Assembly (NCBI GenBank): GCA_025359265.1
Contig: JANYHB010000061.1
Location: forward strand, 1 to 42,506
DNA length: 42,506 nucleotides
Direction of reading: 5' to 3'
Source: Hyphomicrobiales bacterium
Lineage (GTDB): Bacteria > Pseudomonadota > Alphaproteobacteria > Rhizobiales > Aestuariivirgaceae
The notes beneath the pieces are model-generated. The model was not told where the DNA came from and searched no databases. It saw only the letters and a list, made by a program, of their open reading frames with translations. Made by a program: the position numbers and the translations under genes. Shown here in pieces: positions 15,918 to 25,300 of this stretch (positions within the stretch are counted from its first letter, which is position 1; each line of letters begins with the position of its first letter).

Positions 15918-18900
15918 CTAAAGCCCGTCCGGGCAGGCGAACTTCACGCGTGAAATCACCGTGAATGGGTTCTCCAGCGTGTCGAACGTCAATTGATAGG
16001 TTACTTCGCGGCCGCCCAGAACAAACTGCACCGTTGCTTTGTTGCCAGCCTGTTTAAATGCGCCTGCATTTAGCAATCGCATGAGAGCCCAAGGCCCCGT
16101 ATATTTTAAGCTGACAGGTGCACCATTGGCGCCAATGGGCAGCGACACCGACGCTGTGCCATCAGCCGAACGCCCGGGCCATTCAAAGTCTCCCCTTGTT
16201 TCAATACCAAATGGACTGTCCAGTTTCACTCCATTCACTTCAAACGATGCCGAAGACACGTTTTGACTGAGCGACTTCATCGCCATTGCAAACTTCACGT
16301 TGGGTGATGTGCCTTGACCTGTAAAAAATGCATCCTTGATGCGGGCGGCATCTTGGAACTGTGACAAGGCTTTCTGCGAAAGATCCTGGCTCAGCTTTGA
16401 ATCTTGTTTCCATATCCAGCGTTGCCCCGACGTATCGACAAGGGCTGCCAACTTGTCGCGGAAAAACGCATCAAACAATCCGTTTGGCCCAAATACGCGG
16501 GCAAAGTCTGTCATCGGCAAGTCTGATCTGCTGCCATCCACAAAAGGATAGCGGGCTGTCACATCCTTGCACTTTTGCGAAAGTGTGCCTTTCAGTTCAC
16601 CGGCAATCTCGGTTGCTTTCACAGCAACGATACGTTCCTCAAACTCGGCAATGTTGGTTTTGAACATGCTGGCAAACGGTTCTTCCAGGCGCGAGGAACT
16701 GGTGGATAGAGCAGCCACAAACTGCAGCATGTTTTGGTGGGCCTGTGTGGCCTGTTCGAATTTCTTTTCATCAAGCAGGCTCTGATACAGGCCTTTTAGT
16801 TGCTCTACCAAAGCATCAACCTGGCTTTTGCCGCCTGCCGGATCCGCCAGTTCCTGATAGCGCCGGAAATGATCTTCAATGAAAGCCCCCGGTATAAATG
16901 CCTTGCCCACATCACCGCCGCGGCCATCTGACTTTTTTGCAGCATCAAGACCAATTTCCTTCATGTCGCCAATTGGGGTTTGAAAACTGGGAATCAGATC
17001 TGTGCCCGCCTTTTTCAGTTTGTCGACAATGGCATCTTTGGCTTTCGGCTTGGCCACAGTAAGCTTGGTTTCCTGGGCAATTGATTCCATCAATAGTTTC
17101 AATGGTGAGGCTGCGCCCGTTGCCGCTTTCAACGCGGGATAATCGGGTTGGTCCGCAACAAAGCTGCGCAACTTGATTTTGGCCAAAGCTGCAGACCAGG
17201 ATTTTATGAACTCCTGATCATAAATTTTGAACAGATCGGGCCCCAAACCAGAAAATTGTTTGTCGAGATTTTCCTTGCCGCCCGCGTCACCCAAAACCCA
17301 ACGTTCCGTCTCCAACAGAGACATCACGGCTTTCATCTTGGCGAGAAAGAGTTTGTAGAACCCGTCATAGGTAAAGATTGCAGGAACGCCAACGCTCTGC
17401 AGAGGAGAGCCATCACGCGTCATGAACACTGCCGGTGCGTCGGGCCCGGCGCGTTGCACCACTGTCCAGTCGCGAATATCTGGATCGTGTGCGGTGGATT
17501 TAATCAGCGCGAAGGCGCGTTCCGCCAGGGTTAAACGGGCCAGTGATGTTTGCGTGGCTTTAACCAACGCGCCATTCAAGGGAATGGGATGAAACGTGCC
17601 GGTGGCGGTGTTCTGCATGGCATCAAGATGCTGTTTCAAACTATCGCGCGCCGCCTTATTGGGCTCGCCGGGATAAAGCGCTTCCCAGTCTCCTTGCATC
17701 CATCCCGAAATCAATGCGGTATCAACCGGAATGGATGGATCGCCGCTCAACATCATATAGACTTTGAGGGGTTCATAGAGTTGTTCTGGTTTATCTTGAA
17801 GTCCGACCAGACGTTTCTCAAGATGCAAGATCAGGCGCGGGCGAAGGATGCGGTTGAGGGCGGTGTCATAGGCGGCACTGGCTGCGTTGCTGATGCGGCT
17901 GTGTTGGCCCAATCCAAGTGTTTCTGCTGTTGGAACCGGATCGTTCGCTGTTGCATAGCCGCGCGGGAAATCGCGCAAGGCATCAAGAGGACCAACTATT
18001 TTAAGGAAGTCTGTGTCATTGATCGGATCTTGGGTGATGAGGGCTGCATTTGCATTGCCATAAAGGTCTGCCGCCTGATTGGTAGCAGCGATCAATTTTG
18101 AATTTGCCAAATAGCTGTTGGCCCAGCCGCCCAAGGCCGCAAACGTTATCAGCCCGGTTAATCCATAAGCGGACACGCGCAACGCCAGCCGACGCCGAAC
18201 CGCGGCGGCATTTGTTGAAACCCAGCCCGCTTCGCCCAGCACAACTTTGGTCAATAAATTTTCAAGAAAGAAACTCTTGGCGCGACCGGAATAGGCAGCA
18301 CTGACTTGGCTGCCAAGACCAAGACTGCGCGAAAGTGAACCCAACACGCGGTCAATGGGTGTGCCTTCCTGTGTGCCGGAAGCCAAATAGAAACCGCGAA
18401 GTGTTGCACTGGTTTGATAACGTGTCGGCTCAAAGATTTGATTGAGGAATTGGGTGATGAGCGGCTTCAAAGCAGAAAGCTGGGTTGGCAGACCAACAAG
18501 CCGCACGCGCGAAACCGGGTCTGGTTCTTCCTGCAAACGGTCCGGCAACTCGGCCGTGAGTCTGGAAATCAACAAATCAATTTCGGTTGCCGCCTCGGCG
18601 ACATGGTTTTCCTTTTTGTTGCTGGTTTGAAAGGTGGCGCCCCACACAGCTTTGCGCTTCTGCTCATCCAGATTGCCAAAGAATTCCATGAAACCCGCGA
18701 TAAGATCGGCCTTGGTGAACACCACATAAACCGGAAAATCCACTTGTAATCGGTTGTTCAATTCCGCCAGGCGTTTGCGAATGGCCACCGCGTGTTCAGC
18801 CAGCTCAACCTGATTTCCACCCAGTAGATCACCAATACTGATGGCAACCAGCACGCCGTTAATGGGTTGGCGGGTGCGGTGCTTTTTCAGCAGATCCAGA

Positions 18901-19475
18901 AACGAAAGCCAGCTTTTCCGGTCTAAATCTGAATCGGAATCTTGTGTGGTATAGCGACCGGCCGTGTCGATGAAAACGGCGGTTTCGGTGAACCACCAAT
19001 CGCAATAGCGCGTGCCGCCACTTCCAGCCACCGGGCCTGTGGCATGGGCCGCGATTGGAAATTTCAACCCGCAATTCATCAGTGCAGTGGTTTTGCCAGC
19101 GCCGGGGGGCCCAACGATCAGATACCACGGCAACTCATAAAGAAAATCGCCCCGGCTTTTTTGCGAACCCTTGAGCGTGATAAGGGCATCCTGCATTTTT
19201 TCAGCAAGCACGCCTGCATCAGAATTATCATCAGCAGGTTCTTGCACAACGATATTGGCAGCCAGCTCTTCAGCCGACTTGCGGCGCTCGTAAATGCGGT
19301 AGGCCAGTATGCCAAAATAAAGCGCCAGAAGAATGACGATGATGGCAAGTCGCAGCCACACATTCCCAAATGGCTCAACGCCTGCAATGGCCACCAGCGG
19401 CAATACAAACCAGACCACCAGGCAAAGCGCCAAGACCGCAATGATACCCGCAATAAAAATGATCCAGCGTTTCAC
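15918..19475 (-). CDS. tssM: T6SS inner-membrane complex protein TssM (IcmF)
   Basis: This 1185-residue IcmF/TssM protein has two N-terminal transmembrane helices (about 5-30 and 40-60), a cytoplasmic NTPase-like domain with Walker A GPPGAGKT at 122-129 and the downstream TRYCDWWFTETAVFIDTAGRY segment, then a third helix around 430-450 and a large periplasmic part. TssM spans the periplasm and forms the membrane complex with TssL. The start is a GTG whose first base is the last base of the tssL TAG. The intact Walker A suggests nucleotide binding is kept, which is not true of every TssM. The expected outer-membrane partner TssJ was not found. Confidence 0.96.
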   Translation of the reverse strand: MKRWIIFIAGIIAVLALCLVVWFVLPLVAIAGVEPFGNVWLRLAIIVILLALYFGILAYRIYERRKSAEELAANIVVQEPADDNSDAGVLAEKMQDALITLKGSQKSRGDFLYELPWYLIVGPPGAGKTTALMNCGLKFPIAAHATGPVAGSGGTRYCDWWFTETAVFIDTAGRYTTQDSDSDLDRKSWLSFLDLLKKHRTRQPINGVLVAISIGDLLGGNQVELAEHAVAIRKRLAELNNRLQVDFPVYVVFTKADLIAGFMEFFGNLDEQKRKAVWGATFQTSNKKENHVAEAATEIDLLISRLTAELPDRLQEEPDPVSRVRLVGLPTQLSALKPLITQFLNQIFEPTRYQTSATLRGFYLASGTQEGTPIDRVLGSLSRSLGLGSQVSAAYSGRAKSFFLENLLTKVVLGEAGWVSTNAAAVRRRLALRVSAYGLTGLITFAALGGWANSYLANSKLIAATNQAADLYGNANAALITQDPINDTDFLKIVGPLDALRDFPRGYATANDPVPTAETLGLGQHSRISNAASAAYDTALNRILRPRLILHLEKRLVGLQDKPEQLYEPLKVYMMLSGDPSIPVDTALISGWMQGDWEALYPGEPNKAARDSLKQHLDAMQNTATGTFHPIPLNGALVKATQTSLARLTLAERAFALIKSTAHDPDIRDWTVVQRAGPDAPAVFMTRDGSPLQSVGVPAIFTYDGFYKLFLAKMKAVMSLLETERWVLGDAGGKENLDKQFSGLGPDLFKIYDQEFIKSWSAALAKIKLRSFVADQPDYPALKAATGAASPLKLLMESIAQETKLTVAKPKAKDAIVDKLKKAGTDLIPSFQTPIGDMKEIGLDAAKKSDGRGGDVGKAFIPGAFIEDHFRRYQELADPAGGKSQVDALVEQLKGLYQSLLDEKKFEQATQAHQNMLQFVAALSTSSSRLEEPFASMFKTNIAEFEERIVAVKATEIAGELKGTLSQKCKDVTARYPFVDGSRSDLPMTDFARVFGPNGLFDAFFRDKLAALVDTSGQRWIWKQDSKLSQDLSQKALSQFQDAARIKDAFFTGQGTSPNVKFAMAMKSLSQNVSSASFEVNGVKLDSPFGIETRGDFEWPGRSADGTASVSLPIGANGAPVSLKYTGPWALMRLLNAGAFKQAGNKATVQFVLGGREVTYQLTFDTLENPFTVISRVKFACPDGL

Positions 19476-20947
19476 TATAAGTCCTCACGCGGAACAAAAA
19501 TTTCAACACGGCGGTTTTTGGCCTGCGCGTCTGGGGTGTTTGCCGGATCAACCGGGGCGCGGTCCGCCATGCCGAGAATTGCAAGCCTCGTTGGGTCTGT
19601 GACTGTTGGTGCCAGAACTGTGGCTACGGTTCGCGCCCGCTGTTCGGACAGGTCTTGATTATTCTTGAATTTCAAAGTGGATAGAATGGGCGAATTATCC
19701 GTGTGCCCGACAATACGGATGGGGCCCTTTTCCTGATTCAAAGCGCTGCCGATATGTGCAATAGATGGCAAGAAGCTTTGCTTCACGCTGGCGCTGGCTT
19801 TATCGAACACAGCGTCACTCAACAAGCGAACCACAATATCTTTTCCAGCATACTCAGCTGAAAGTTTTTTGGCGGCAATGTCATCTTTCAGCCGCTCGCG
19901 AATACGTTCCAATTGCGTGCTTTGGGGAATGACCGGCGGTTCATAGGGCTTAAAATCAACGCGTTGAAGATTAAGTTCTGTGGGTGGATGCAAGCCCGAA
20001 AGTTTTGCTTCTGCGATGTCCGCCGTATTGCCCAACATCCAGCGCAGCCCAACGAAACTCAAAAACATCAGACCCACAGCGCAGGACACAATCGCCCAAA
20101 GCGGAATGGTTCTGCGCACATAGGCCGCCGCAATGTTTTGGCCGCGCCAATGGGGCGAAATATCCTCCGGCGCTCTGGCCTCGCGTGAGCGCAGTGTTTG
20201 GTAAATATCACGACGGATTTCCTGGTGCGCAACATCGCCACCCGTCATGCGGTATTTGCCTTCAAATCCCAAAGACATGCAGGCATGCATCAGGCCCAAA
20301 ATATTATGATTCAGTTGCGGGTTTTGCCGCAGCTTCGCCAACTCATCGAAAAAGCCGATGCCGCTGTCGCGCACCTGAAAGAAGCGGCTGAGCATGCTAT
20401 ACTGCGTCCAGATCAATCGGTCAGAACTCGGCAAGTTCTGAACGATGTCATCGGCTGTGGCACAGATTGCATATTTGGCCGCGCGCACTTGCGCTTCGGG
20501 AATATTGCGGCCGTGGAGGGTTTTCTCGAAAGCTTCAATACCTTGTGTAACTGAACCCATAAGAGGGGCCACTTGGGGAACCGATTTCGCAATCCGCACA
20601 TTGGCCAACAGGATCAGCAAAGGCATGGCGCTTTCCAAAATCGGGTTTGGCCCGCCCGTTGTATCGCTGGTGTTAAGTGCCAGCGCCTCAGACTTTGACA
20701 TGGCCGGCGGAGCTTGTTGTTGCAAAGCAGGGTTGGAACTTGCCGCGAACTGACGAGGCGGTTGTTGCTCTCCGGGATTTTGGCGTTGCCCGCCCCAAAT
20801 ATCCTGAACAACTGGTGGTGCGGGCGTTGGAAACTGTGGGGCAGGCGGCGGGGAGGACGGCACATCGCGGCGTCCACCCGGATTGGGTCTGATCACTGTT
20901 CTTTCGGAATCAGGATCTGGATCAAACGGTGGTTTGCCGTTACTCAT
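19475..20947 (-). CDS. tssL: T6SS membrane protein TssL (DotU) with C-terminal OmpA peptidoglycan-binding domain
   Basis: The 490-residue protein has a Pro/Gln-rich cytoplasmic N-terminus, a DotU domain (about 100-275, with AKYAICATADDIV and GFFDELAKL), one transmembrane helix near 281-304 and an OmpA-like C-terminus (IVGHTDNSPI ... NRRVEIFVP). The OmpA part should anchor the complex to peptidoglycan. ATG 20947 is chosen over an in-frame TTG at 20953 because AAAGG sits at a suitable distance. The N-terminus contains SERTVIRPNPG (Thr17). In Agrobacterium tumefaciens TssL, an N-terminal threonine phosphorylated by PpkA is bound by Fha, and this may be the equivalent site. Confidence 0.96.
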   Translation of the reverse strand: MSNGKPPFDPDPDSERTVIRPNPGGRRDVPSSPPPAPQFPTPAPPVVQDIWGGQRQNPGEQQPPRQFAASSNPALQQQAPPAMSKSEALALNTSDTTGGPNPILESAMPLLILLANVRIAKSVPQVAPLMGSVTQGIEAFEKTLHGRNIPEAQVRAAKYAICATADDIVQNLPSSDRLIWTQYSMLSRFFQVRDSGIGFFDELAKLRQNPQLNHNILGLMHACMSLGFEGKYRMTGGDVAHQEIRRDIYQTLRSREARAPEDISPHWRGQNIAAAYVRRTIPLWAIVSCAVGLMFLSFVGLRWMLGNTADIAEAKLSGLHPPTELNLQRVDFKPYEPPVIPQSTQLERIRERLKDDIAAKKLSAEYAGKDIVVRLLSDAVFDKASASVKQSFLPSIAHIGSALNQEKGPIRIVGHTDNSPILSTLKFKNNQDLSEQRARTVATVLAPTVTDPTRLAILGMADRAPVDPANTPDAQAKNRRVEIFVPREDL

Positions 20948-20959
20948 TGCCAAATACCT

Positions 20960-22294
20960 TTACTTGCCGTCTTCCTTAATCACCCACAGGGTTAATTCCA
21001 ACCCGGGCCAGTCACCAGAGAAATGCATGCCGATGCCGCTGGCGGCACTGAATTCCGGCCACAGTGGCGACATGCGGTCAAAGATAAAATACACATGGCT
21101 GGAGATGGCGCGAATTTGCGCCGGCGGCGTTGGCACATGAATGAGTGGGATGCCTGGTAAATGAGCATGCACAATCTCATCCATCCTTGTATTCGGGCCA
21201 ATCTTGAACAAGGCTGGGAATTGGTTTTGAATTTCAGTGAGTGAGCGTTTTGCTGCAACTTCCAAAACAAAAGTTGAAGCGCGGAAAAGGTTTCGGTCTG
21301 TCACCGTTGCCAAGAAGGCGTTGGCGGCGCGCTCCACAATATCAAGCCTGATGGCGCGGCTTATGTCAACGCTGAGGAAGCGTTGAATGTCAGTCAACAC
21401 GGGCGCGAAGGTGCCGTCAAGATTGTCGTGATCATAGGATTGATAAGGTTTAAGGCGGCGCTCTTTGCTTGAATACGTAGAAAGCTCGCCAGCAAGACGC
21501 AGCAATTCAACATACATGCGTTCCGGATGAACATATTTAGAGCCACGCATATGGCGCAGAACCGGAATTTGCCGGTTCAACATTTGAAGAATGAAATAGT
21601 CAACACTCTGCATGCTGCCGCCGGCGCGAGGATCAGAGGCAAAGCGCGCCAATTCTTCAAGCTTTGTTTCAACCCAACCGATAACGCGGTCAAGCCAGCC
21701 AGTCACAGCGGCATGGGCCGCAACAATCAGAACCGGGGGTGCCAGTTTTTCATCAAAGACAATGGCCTTGTCATTCACTTCAACAATGCGCGCGCACAGG
21801 AGATTCGCAAAACCCGGCTTCGGGGTTTTGCGAATTTCAAAGCTCAGCCGGGGTGCCGCAACATCAATCTCTTCTTCCACTTGCATTTTGGCGGACGAAT
21901 CGATCAGCACTTCGGGGCGAATGATATAGCGACTGCCGCTTTCGGCCTGCTCATCATCAATCTCGCGCGTGTTCGGTTGGGCCATTGGCAAGACCAGCCA
22001 GACCAGCATGCCAGCCGATTTCTCATCCACCGAAACGGGCGCGGGCAGGGGGCTGTTTCCGGGCAAGCTGAAGGGTGCGCCATCCGGCATAATGCCAGCG
22101 GCGCGGCGCAAACCAAATTTCCCTTGTTGGGCCAGATCCCGGTCAATTTCCAGTTCGCTGAATCCCCACGGGTAAGGCGTTGTAAACGCGTTGCGCGCTT
22201 CAACCAAATTCTCTGCGTAACGGTCTGCCTGCTGCAGGTGATGAGGCCTTAAAAATAGCCCTTCTGACCACGCAACTTTGCTGTGCCAAGACAT
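20960..22294 (-). CDS. tssK: T6SS baseplate-membrane connector TssK
   Basis: This full-length TssK (444 residues) begins with the near-invariant KVAWSEGLFLRPHHLQQADRY. It contains the long coiled segment before YFILQMLNRQIPVLRH and ends with the family-typical LTLWVIKEDGK. TssK trimers connect the TssEFG wedges to the cytoplasmic parts of TssL and TssM. It is the first gene of the minus-strand operon tssK-tssL-tssM-tagF-pppA-ppkA, and only a dozen bases separate its stop from the tssL ATG. The promoter should lie in the 22295-22487 gap shared with the divergent DUF1036 gene. Confidence 0.97.
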   Translation of the reverse strand: MSWHSKVAWSEGLFLRPHHLQQADRYAENLVEARNAFTTPYPWGFSELEIDRDLAQQGKFGLRRAAGIMPDGAPFSLPGNSPLPAPVSVDEKSAGMLVWLVLPMAQPNTREIDDEQAESGSRYIIRPEVLIDSSAKMQVEEEIDVAAPRLSFEIRKTPKPGFANLLCARIVEVNDKAIVFDEKLAPPVLIVAAHAAVTGWLDRVIGWVETKLEELARFASDPRAGGSMQSVDYFILQMLNRQIPVLRHMRGSKYVHPERMYVELLRLAGELSTYSSKERRLKPYQSYDHDNLDGTFAPVLTDIQRFLSVDISRAIRLDIVERAANAFLATVTDRNLFRASTFVLEVAAKRSLTEIQNQFPALFKIGPNTRMDEIVHAHLPGIPLIHVPTPPAQIRAISSHVYFIFDRMSPLWPEFSAASGIGMHFSGDWPGLELTLWVIKEDGK

Positions 22295-22398
22295 GCTAAA
22301 AGCTGCCCTCCGAAAATAACTTTGGCATAAGGTTGGGGGAAATCAAGGAATTTTTATCCGTTCTATTTGCGCGAGCATAGCAACAGCTCCGCCTTTCA

Positions 22399-22417
22399 AC
22401 CTCATCTAAATTGAGGT
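22399..22417. promoter_or_regulatory. Dyad in the divergent tssK / DUF1036 promoter region
   Basis: ACCTCATCTAAATTGAGGT has 6-bp inverted arms (ACCTCA / TGAGGT) around a 7-base AT-rich centre. It sits between the divergent tssK operon and the DUF1036 gene, about 70 bases upstream of the latter, where a regulator could control both. This is a sequence observation only, and no known regulator consensus was recognised. Confidence 0.3.
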
Positions 22418-22487
22418 AGACACCCTCACAGAGATAAATACTGGTTTGGGCGTTTGAAAACGCGGAAAATGAATTGGCAGAGGCCGT

Positions 22488-22931
22488 ATGAGAATTTGGG
22501 CAAGGGCATTAACGGCGGTTTATGGCGCAGTGGGCGTTTGGGTATGGGCACCTCCCGCACATGCCGAATTCAAGGTCTGTAACCAATCCGTGGGGGTTTA
22601 TAACGTTGCCGTCGGGGCTGAAACCAACCAACGCTTCAGCGTTGAAGGCTGGTGGGTGATGCCCGCCAACAGCTGCATTGTCCCCATAAAAGAGGATTTG
22701 GACCAGCTGAAGTTGCGCTATGTCTATGTTTATGCCGAAACGGTCACGGGTGAAAGCGCGTTTCAAGGAAGCTGGGATATGTGCGTGAATACCAAGCGGT
22801 TCAAAATTGACAAGATTGGCAATGACCCCTGGAATTGTTGGGTGCGTGGCTACAAACAAGTGAAGTTTTTTGAGGTTGATACCAGCCAATCAAAATCGTG
22901 GACGCTTTTTGTAAAGCCTGGAAAAAATTAG
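22488..22931 (+). CDS. Secreted DUF1036 family protein
   Basis: The 147-residue protein has a clear signal peptide (hydrophobic core then APPAHA, cleavage before EFKVC) and no lipobox, so it should be periplasmic or secreted. The mature part has the DUF1036 layout: FKVCNQS, N-x-A-V-G, a GWW followed by P-x-x-C, YVYVYAETV, a second Cys in MCVN, and a C-terminal FFEVDTSQSKSWTLFV. The family has no firmly assigned function. GAGG precedes the ATG. It is followed after three bases by the wall-active protein gene and is divergent from tssK, so a cell-envelope role in T6SS assembly is inferred from context. Confidence 0.85.
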   Translation: MRIWARALTAVYGAVGVWVWAPPAHAEFKVCNQSVGVYNVAVGAETNQRFSVEGWWVMPANSCIVPIKEDLDQLKLRYVYVYAETVTGESAFQGSWDMCVNTKRFKIDKIGNDPWNCWVRGYKQVKFFEVDTSQSKSWTLFVKPGKN

Positions 22932-22934
22932 GGT

Positions 22935-25292
22935 ATGAACGACAAAACCATCATTCTCCGGCCCAAGGCAGGTGCGCCCAAAAAGCCCACGCCCACGCCT
23001 ACGCCTAAACCTGAGGTTATAGCGAAAGACACAAAGGCGAAAAAAGTAGCGCATCCGGTCAATAACCCGAAGCCACCCAAAAAGCCTTCGAACCTGCCCA
23101 CCATCGTGTTGGGCTTATGCGCCCTTCTCTTGATCGGTTTTGGCGCAGCGCTGACAAGCATTTACGTGCTGTCGCGCAGCCATCAACAAGACGGGCAGTT
23201 CACGGCGCAAGAGTTGAGTGCTGAATTGGTGCCTGTTGAAAATGCCGATAATGAAGCCGCAGACGAAGCCTTGGTCAAAGCCGCTATTGAACCGCGGATC
23301 ATTAATCTCAGCGGTGACCCGTTGATTGTGCGGCAGCTGTCCAATACCCCCAGGCAGGTGTTGAGATTGGCTGGGGATACACAAAAGAAGGCGGCTGTTG
23401 ATCTTGGTTTAACGGGTGATGTTTTTCGCATCAAGGACGTGCTGGATGTTGCAAATTCCGGAGTTCATGCCGGGCTTGCGGGCTCGCAAGATGATATTGC
23501 TGCTTTGAGTACGTTTGAGCCCCCTCCTGCCGACGAAAACCAGGGGTTCTCGGTGGTCGAAACCAATACTAATGTTGATCAACAGTTTCATGAGTTTGCC
23601 CAACACATAAAAGCCAAGGCTGGTATTTCCGAAACGCTGAAGAGTTTGGGAGTGAGCGATCAACTTGCGGCAACCGCAGAAACTGCTTTTGCAAAGTTTT
23701 ACGGGCAAGCCCAGTTGAACAAGGGCGACAAGCTTGCCGTTCGCACCCAGACTGGTGCGGCACAGGCCGATGCCATGGTGCCGGTGCAGATTACCGTTTA
23801 TAATGACAGCGCTTTGGTGGGTTCCATTGCGCTTGATGATCTAGAGCATTATGCGCGCGCGGCAGATCCATGGGCCGATCAGGATATTTTCAGCGCGCAA
23901 CTTTTGCCGCAAACAACAAAGCCCGAAGACAGACCGCGCCTTGTCGATGCAATATACGCCGCCGCATTACGGGATAAATTGCCCACTGCGGTGACTGGCG
24001 AGGCCATCATGCTTTTATCCCGGGCCCAGGATTTGGAACAAAAAGCCCAGGACGGCGACACGATTACGATTGTTTATTCATCAACAGCGCGTGATCCTAA
24101 AACCGGTCTCGGCCGGATTGTTTATATCAATATAGGCCGCGCCAGCGGAAACATGGACTGTTTTGCCTTTCAGGCCCAAGCTAGCGCACAGTTTGAATGC
24201 ATCGCCGCCAACGGCCAAAGCAATATCCCGGATAATGGCATGGTGCTTCCTGTGAATGGCACCGTTGCAGCCAAGTTTGGGGCCCAACCAGCCTCAGGTG
24301 ATACAACCAAAGACAACATGAATTACGGCGTTGATTGGACAGCGCCAGAGGGTTCTGATGTGCTAGCGGCCTATGACGGCGATGTGCAATCGATCGGAAT
24401 CGAGGGAGCATGGGGCACTGTCATCCGCATTGTACATGCCGATAACAAGGCTAGCATGTATGGATATATCAAACAAGCTGCACCGGGGCTTGTTGTGGGT
24501 TCGAAAGTTAAAGCCGGGCAAGTGATCGGTTCTGTGGGTACACCACAAAGCAGCCGTGAGGCGCGATTACATTTTGAGTTGCGCGAGAATAATGTGCCGG
24601 TTGATCCTTTGCCCGAGGCGCAAGCGAGCGGCGGTTCGGTTGGTGGCGGCATTGTTGACCAGTTCGTTCACCGTATCATTACCATTGAAAGTGCCAATCG
24701 GTGCAACGCCAGCAATCCCCTTTCAACTGCGGTTGGTTTGGGCCAGTTCATTGAAAGCACATGGATGACAACGGTGCGCATTCACCGCCCCGATCTGCTC
24801 GCTGGTCGGTCACGCCAGCAAGTGTTGGATTTGCGTCTTGATTGCAATTTGTCGCGGATCATGACCACCTCGTTTACGCGCGACAATGCCGCAGTTTTAA
24901 GCCGCTCTGGGGCTCCGATAACGCCGGGCAACCTTTACCTTGCACATTTTCTGGGCGTGGGTGGTGCGGTAAAAGCGATCACGGGTTCACCCAGTCGTTC
25001 CATTACTGATGTTTTTGGTGTTTCTCATGTGCGCGCCAATCCCTTTGAAAGTGGAAAATCTGTGGGATATCTGGTGTCGTGGGCTGCCCAGAAAATGGGA
25101 TCAAAAGCCGCTATGGCACCGGCACCCACAAATTCAGCATCCAGCGCCAAGGATGCCTCAAAAGATGCCGCTGCCCACCCCGATCAAAAGACCGTAACGG
25201 CGAGTGCGGCTGATACGTCTGCCCTGGCACGTTATAACAGCAATCCGGCCTTCACCAAACTCAAAAATGCAGTGGTGGCATTTTTACAGTAG
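22935..25292 (+). CDS. Membrane-anchored protein with degenerate M23 (LytM) domain and lytic transglycosylase-like domain
   Basis: This 785-residue protein has a Lys/Pro-rich cytoplasmic N-terminus, one transmembrane helix (about 56-79), a long periplasmic region, an M23-like domain (about 430-556) and a Slt-type domain (about 573-716; ITIESA then STAVGLGQFIESTW and LYLAHFLG). The transglycosylase part keeps the expected catalytic Glu. The M23 part is degenerate: the HxxxD motif reads N463-x-x-x-D467, the YAHL His is Tyr511, and HxH reads R544-L-H546. It is therefore probably a non-catalytic or regulatory LytM domain beside an active-looking glycan-cleaving domain. The N-terminus NDKTIILRP resembles the TssL phospho-motif. 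Its place in the locus suggests local wall remodelling for T6SS assembly. Confidence 0.85.
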   Translation: MNDKTIILRPKAGAPKKPTPTPTPKPEVIAKDTKAKKVAHPVNNPKPPKKPSNLPTIVLGLCALLLIGFGAALTSIYVLSRSHQQDGQFTAQELSAELVPVENADNEAADEALVKAAIEPRIINLSGDPLIVRQLSNTPRQVLRLAGDTQKKAAVDLGLTGDVFRIKDVLDVANSGVHAGLAGSQDDIAALSTFEPPPADENQGFSVVETNTNVDQQFHEFAQHIKAKAGISETLKSLGVSDQLAATAETAFAKFYGQAQLNKGDKLAVRTQTGAAQADAMVPVQITVYNDSALVGSIALDDLEHYARAADPWADQDIFSAQLLPQTTKPEDRPRLVDAIYAAALRDKLPTAVTGEAIMLLSRAQDLEQKAQDGDTITIVYSSTARDPKTGLGRIVYINIGRASGNMDCFAFQAQASAQFECIAANGQSNIPDNGMVLPVNGTVAAKFGAQPASGDTTKDNMNYGVDWTAPEGSDVLAAYDGDVQSIGIEGAWGTVIRIVHADNKASMYGYIKQAAPGLVVGSKVKAGQVIGSVGTPQSSREARLHFELRENNVPVDPLPEAQASGGSVGGGIVDQFVHRIITIESANRCNASNPLSTAVGLGQFIESTWMTTVRIHRPDLLAGRSRQQVLDLRLDCNLSRIMTTSFTRDNAAVLSRSGAPITPGNLYLAHFLGVGGAVKAITGSPSRSITDVFGVSHVRANPFESGKSVGYLVSWAAQKMGSKAAMAPAPTNSASSAKDASKDAAAHPDQKTVTASAADTSALARYNSNPAFTKLKNAVVAFLQ

Positions 25293-25300
25293 GCTCACAG

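Noticed and set aside
15918-19475. Several long plus-strand frames antisense to tssM (for example 17550-18101 and 18942-19658)
   Set aside because: They mirror the codon structure of tssM, have no ribosome-binding sites and show no family features.
22322-22340. A sigma-54-like TGGCAT...TTGG element upstream of the DUF1036 gene
   Set aside because: The spacing between the two halves is one base short and the -12 GC is absent, so it does not meet the consensus.
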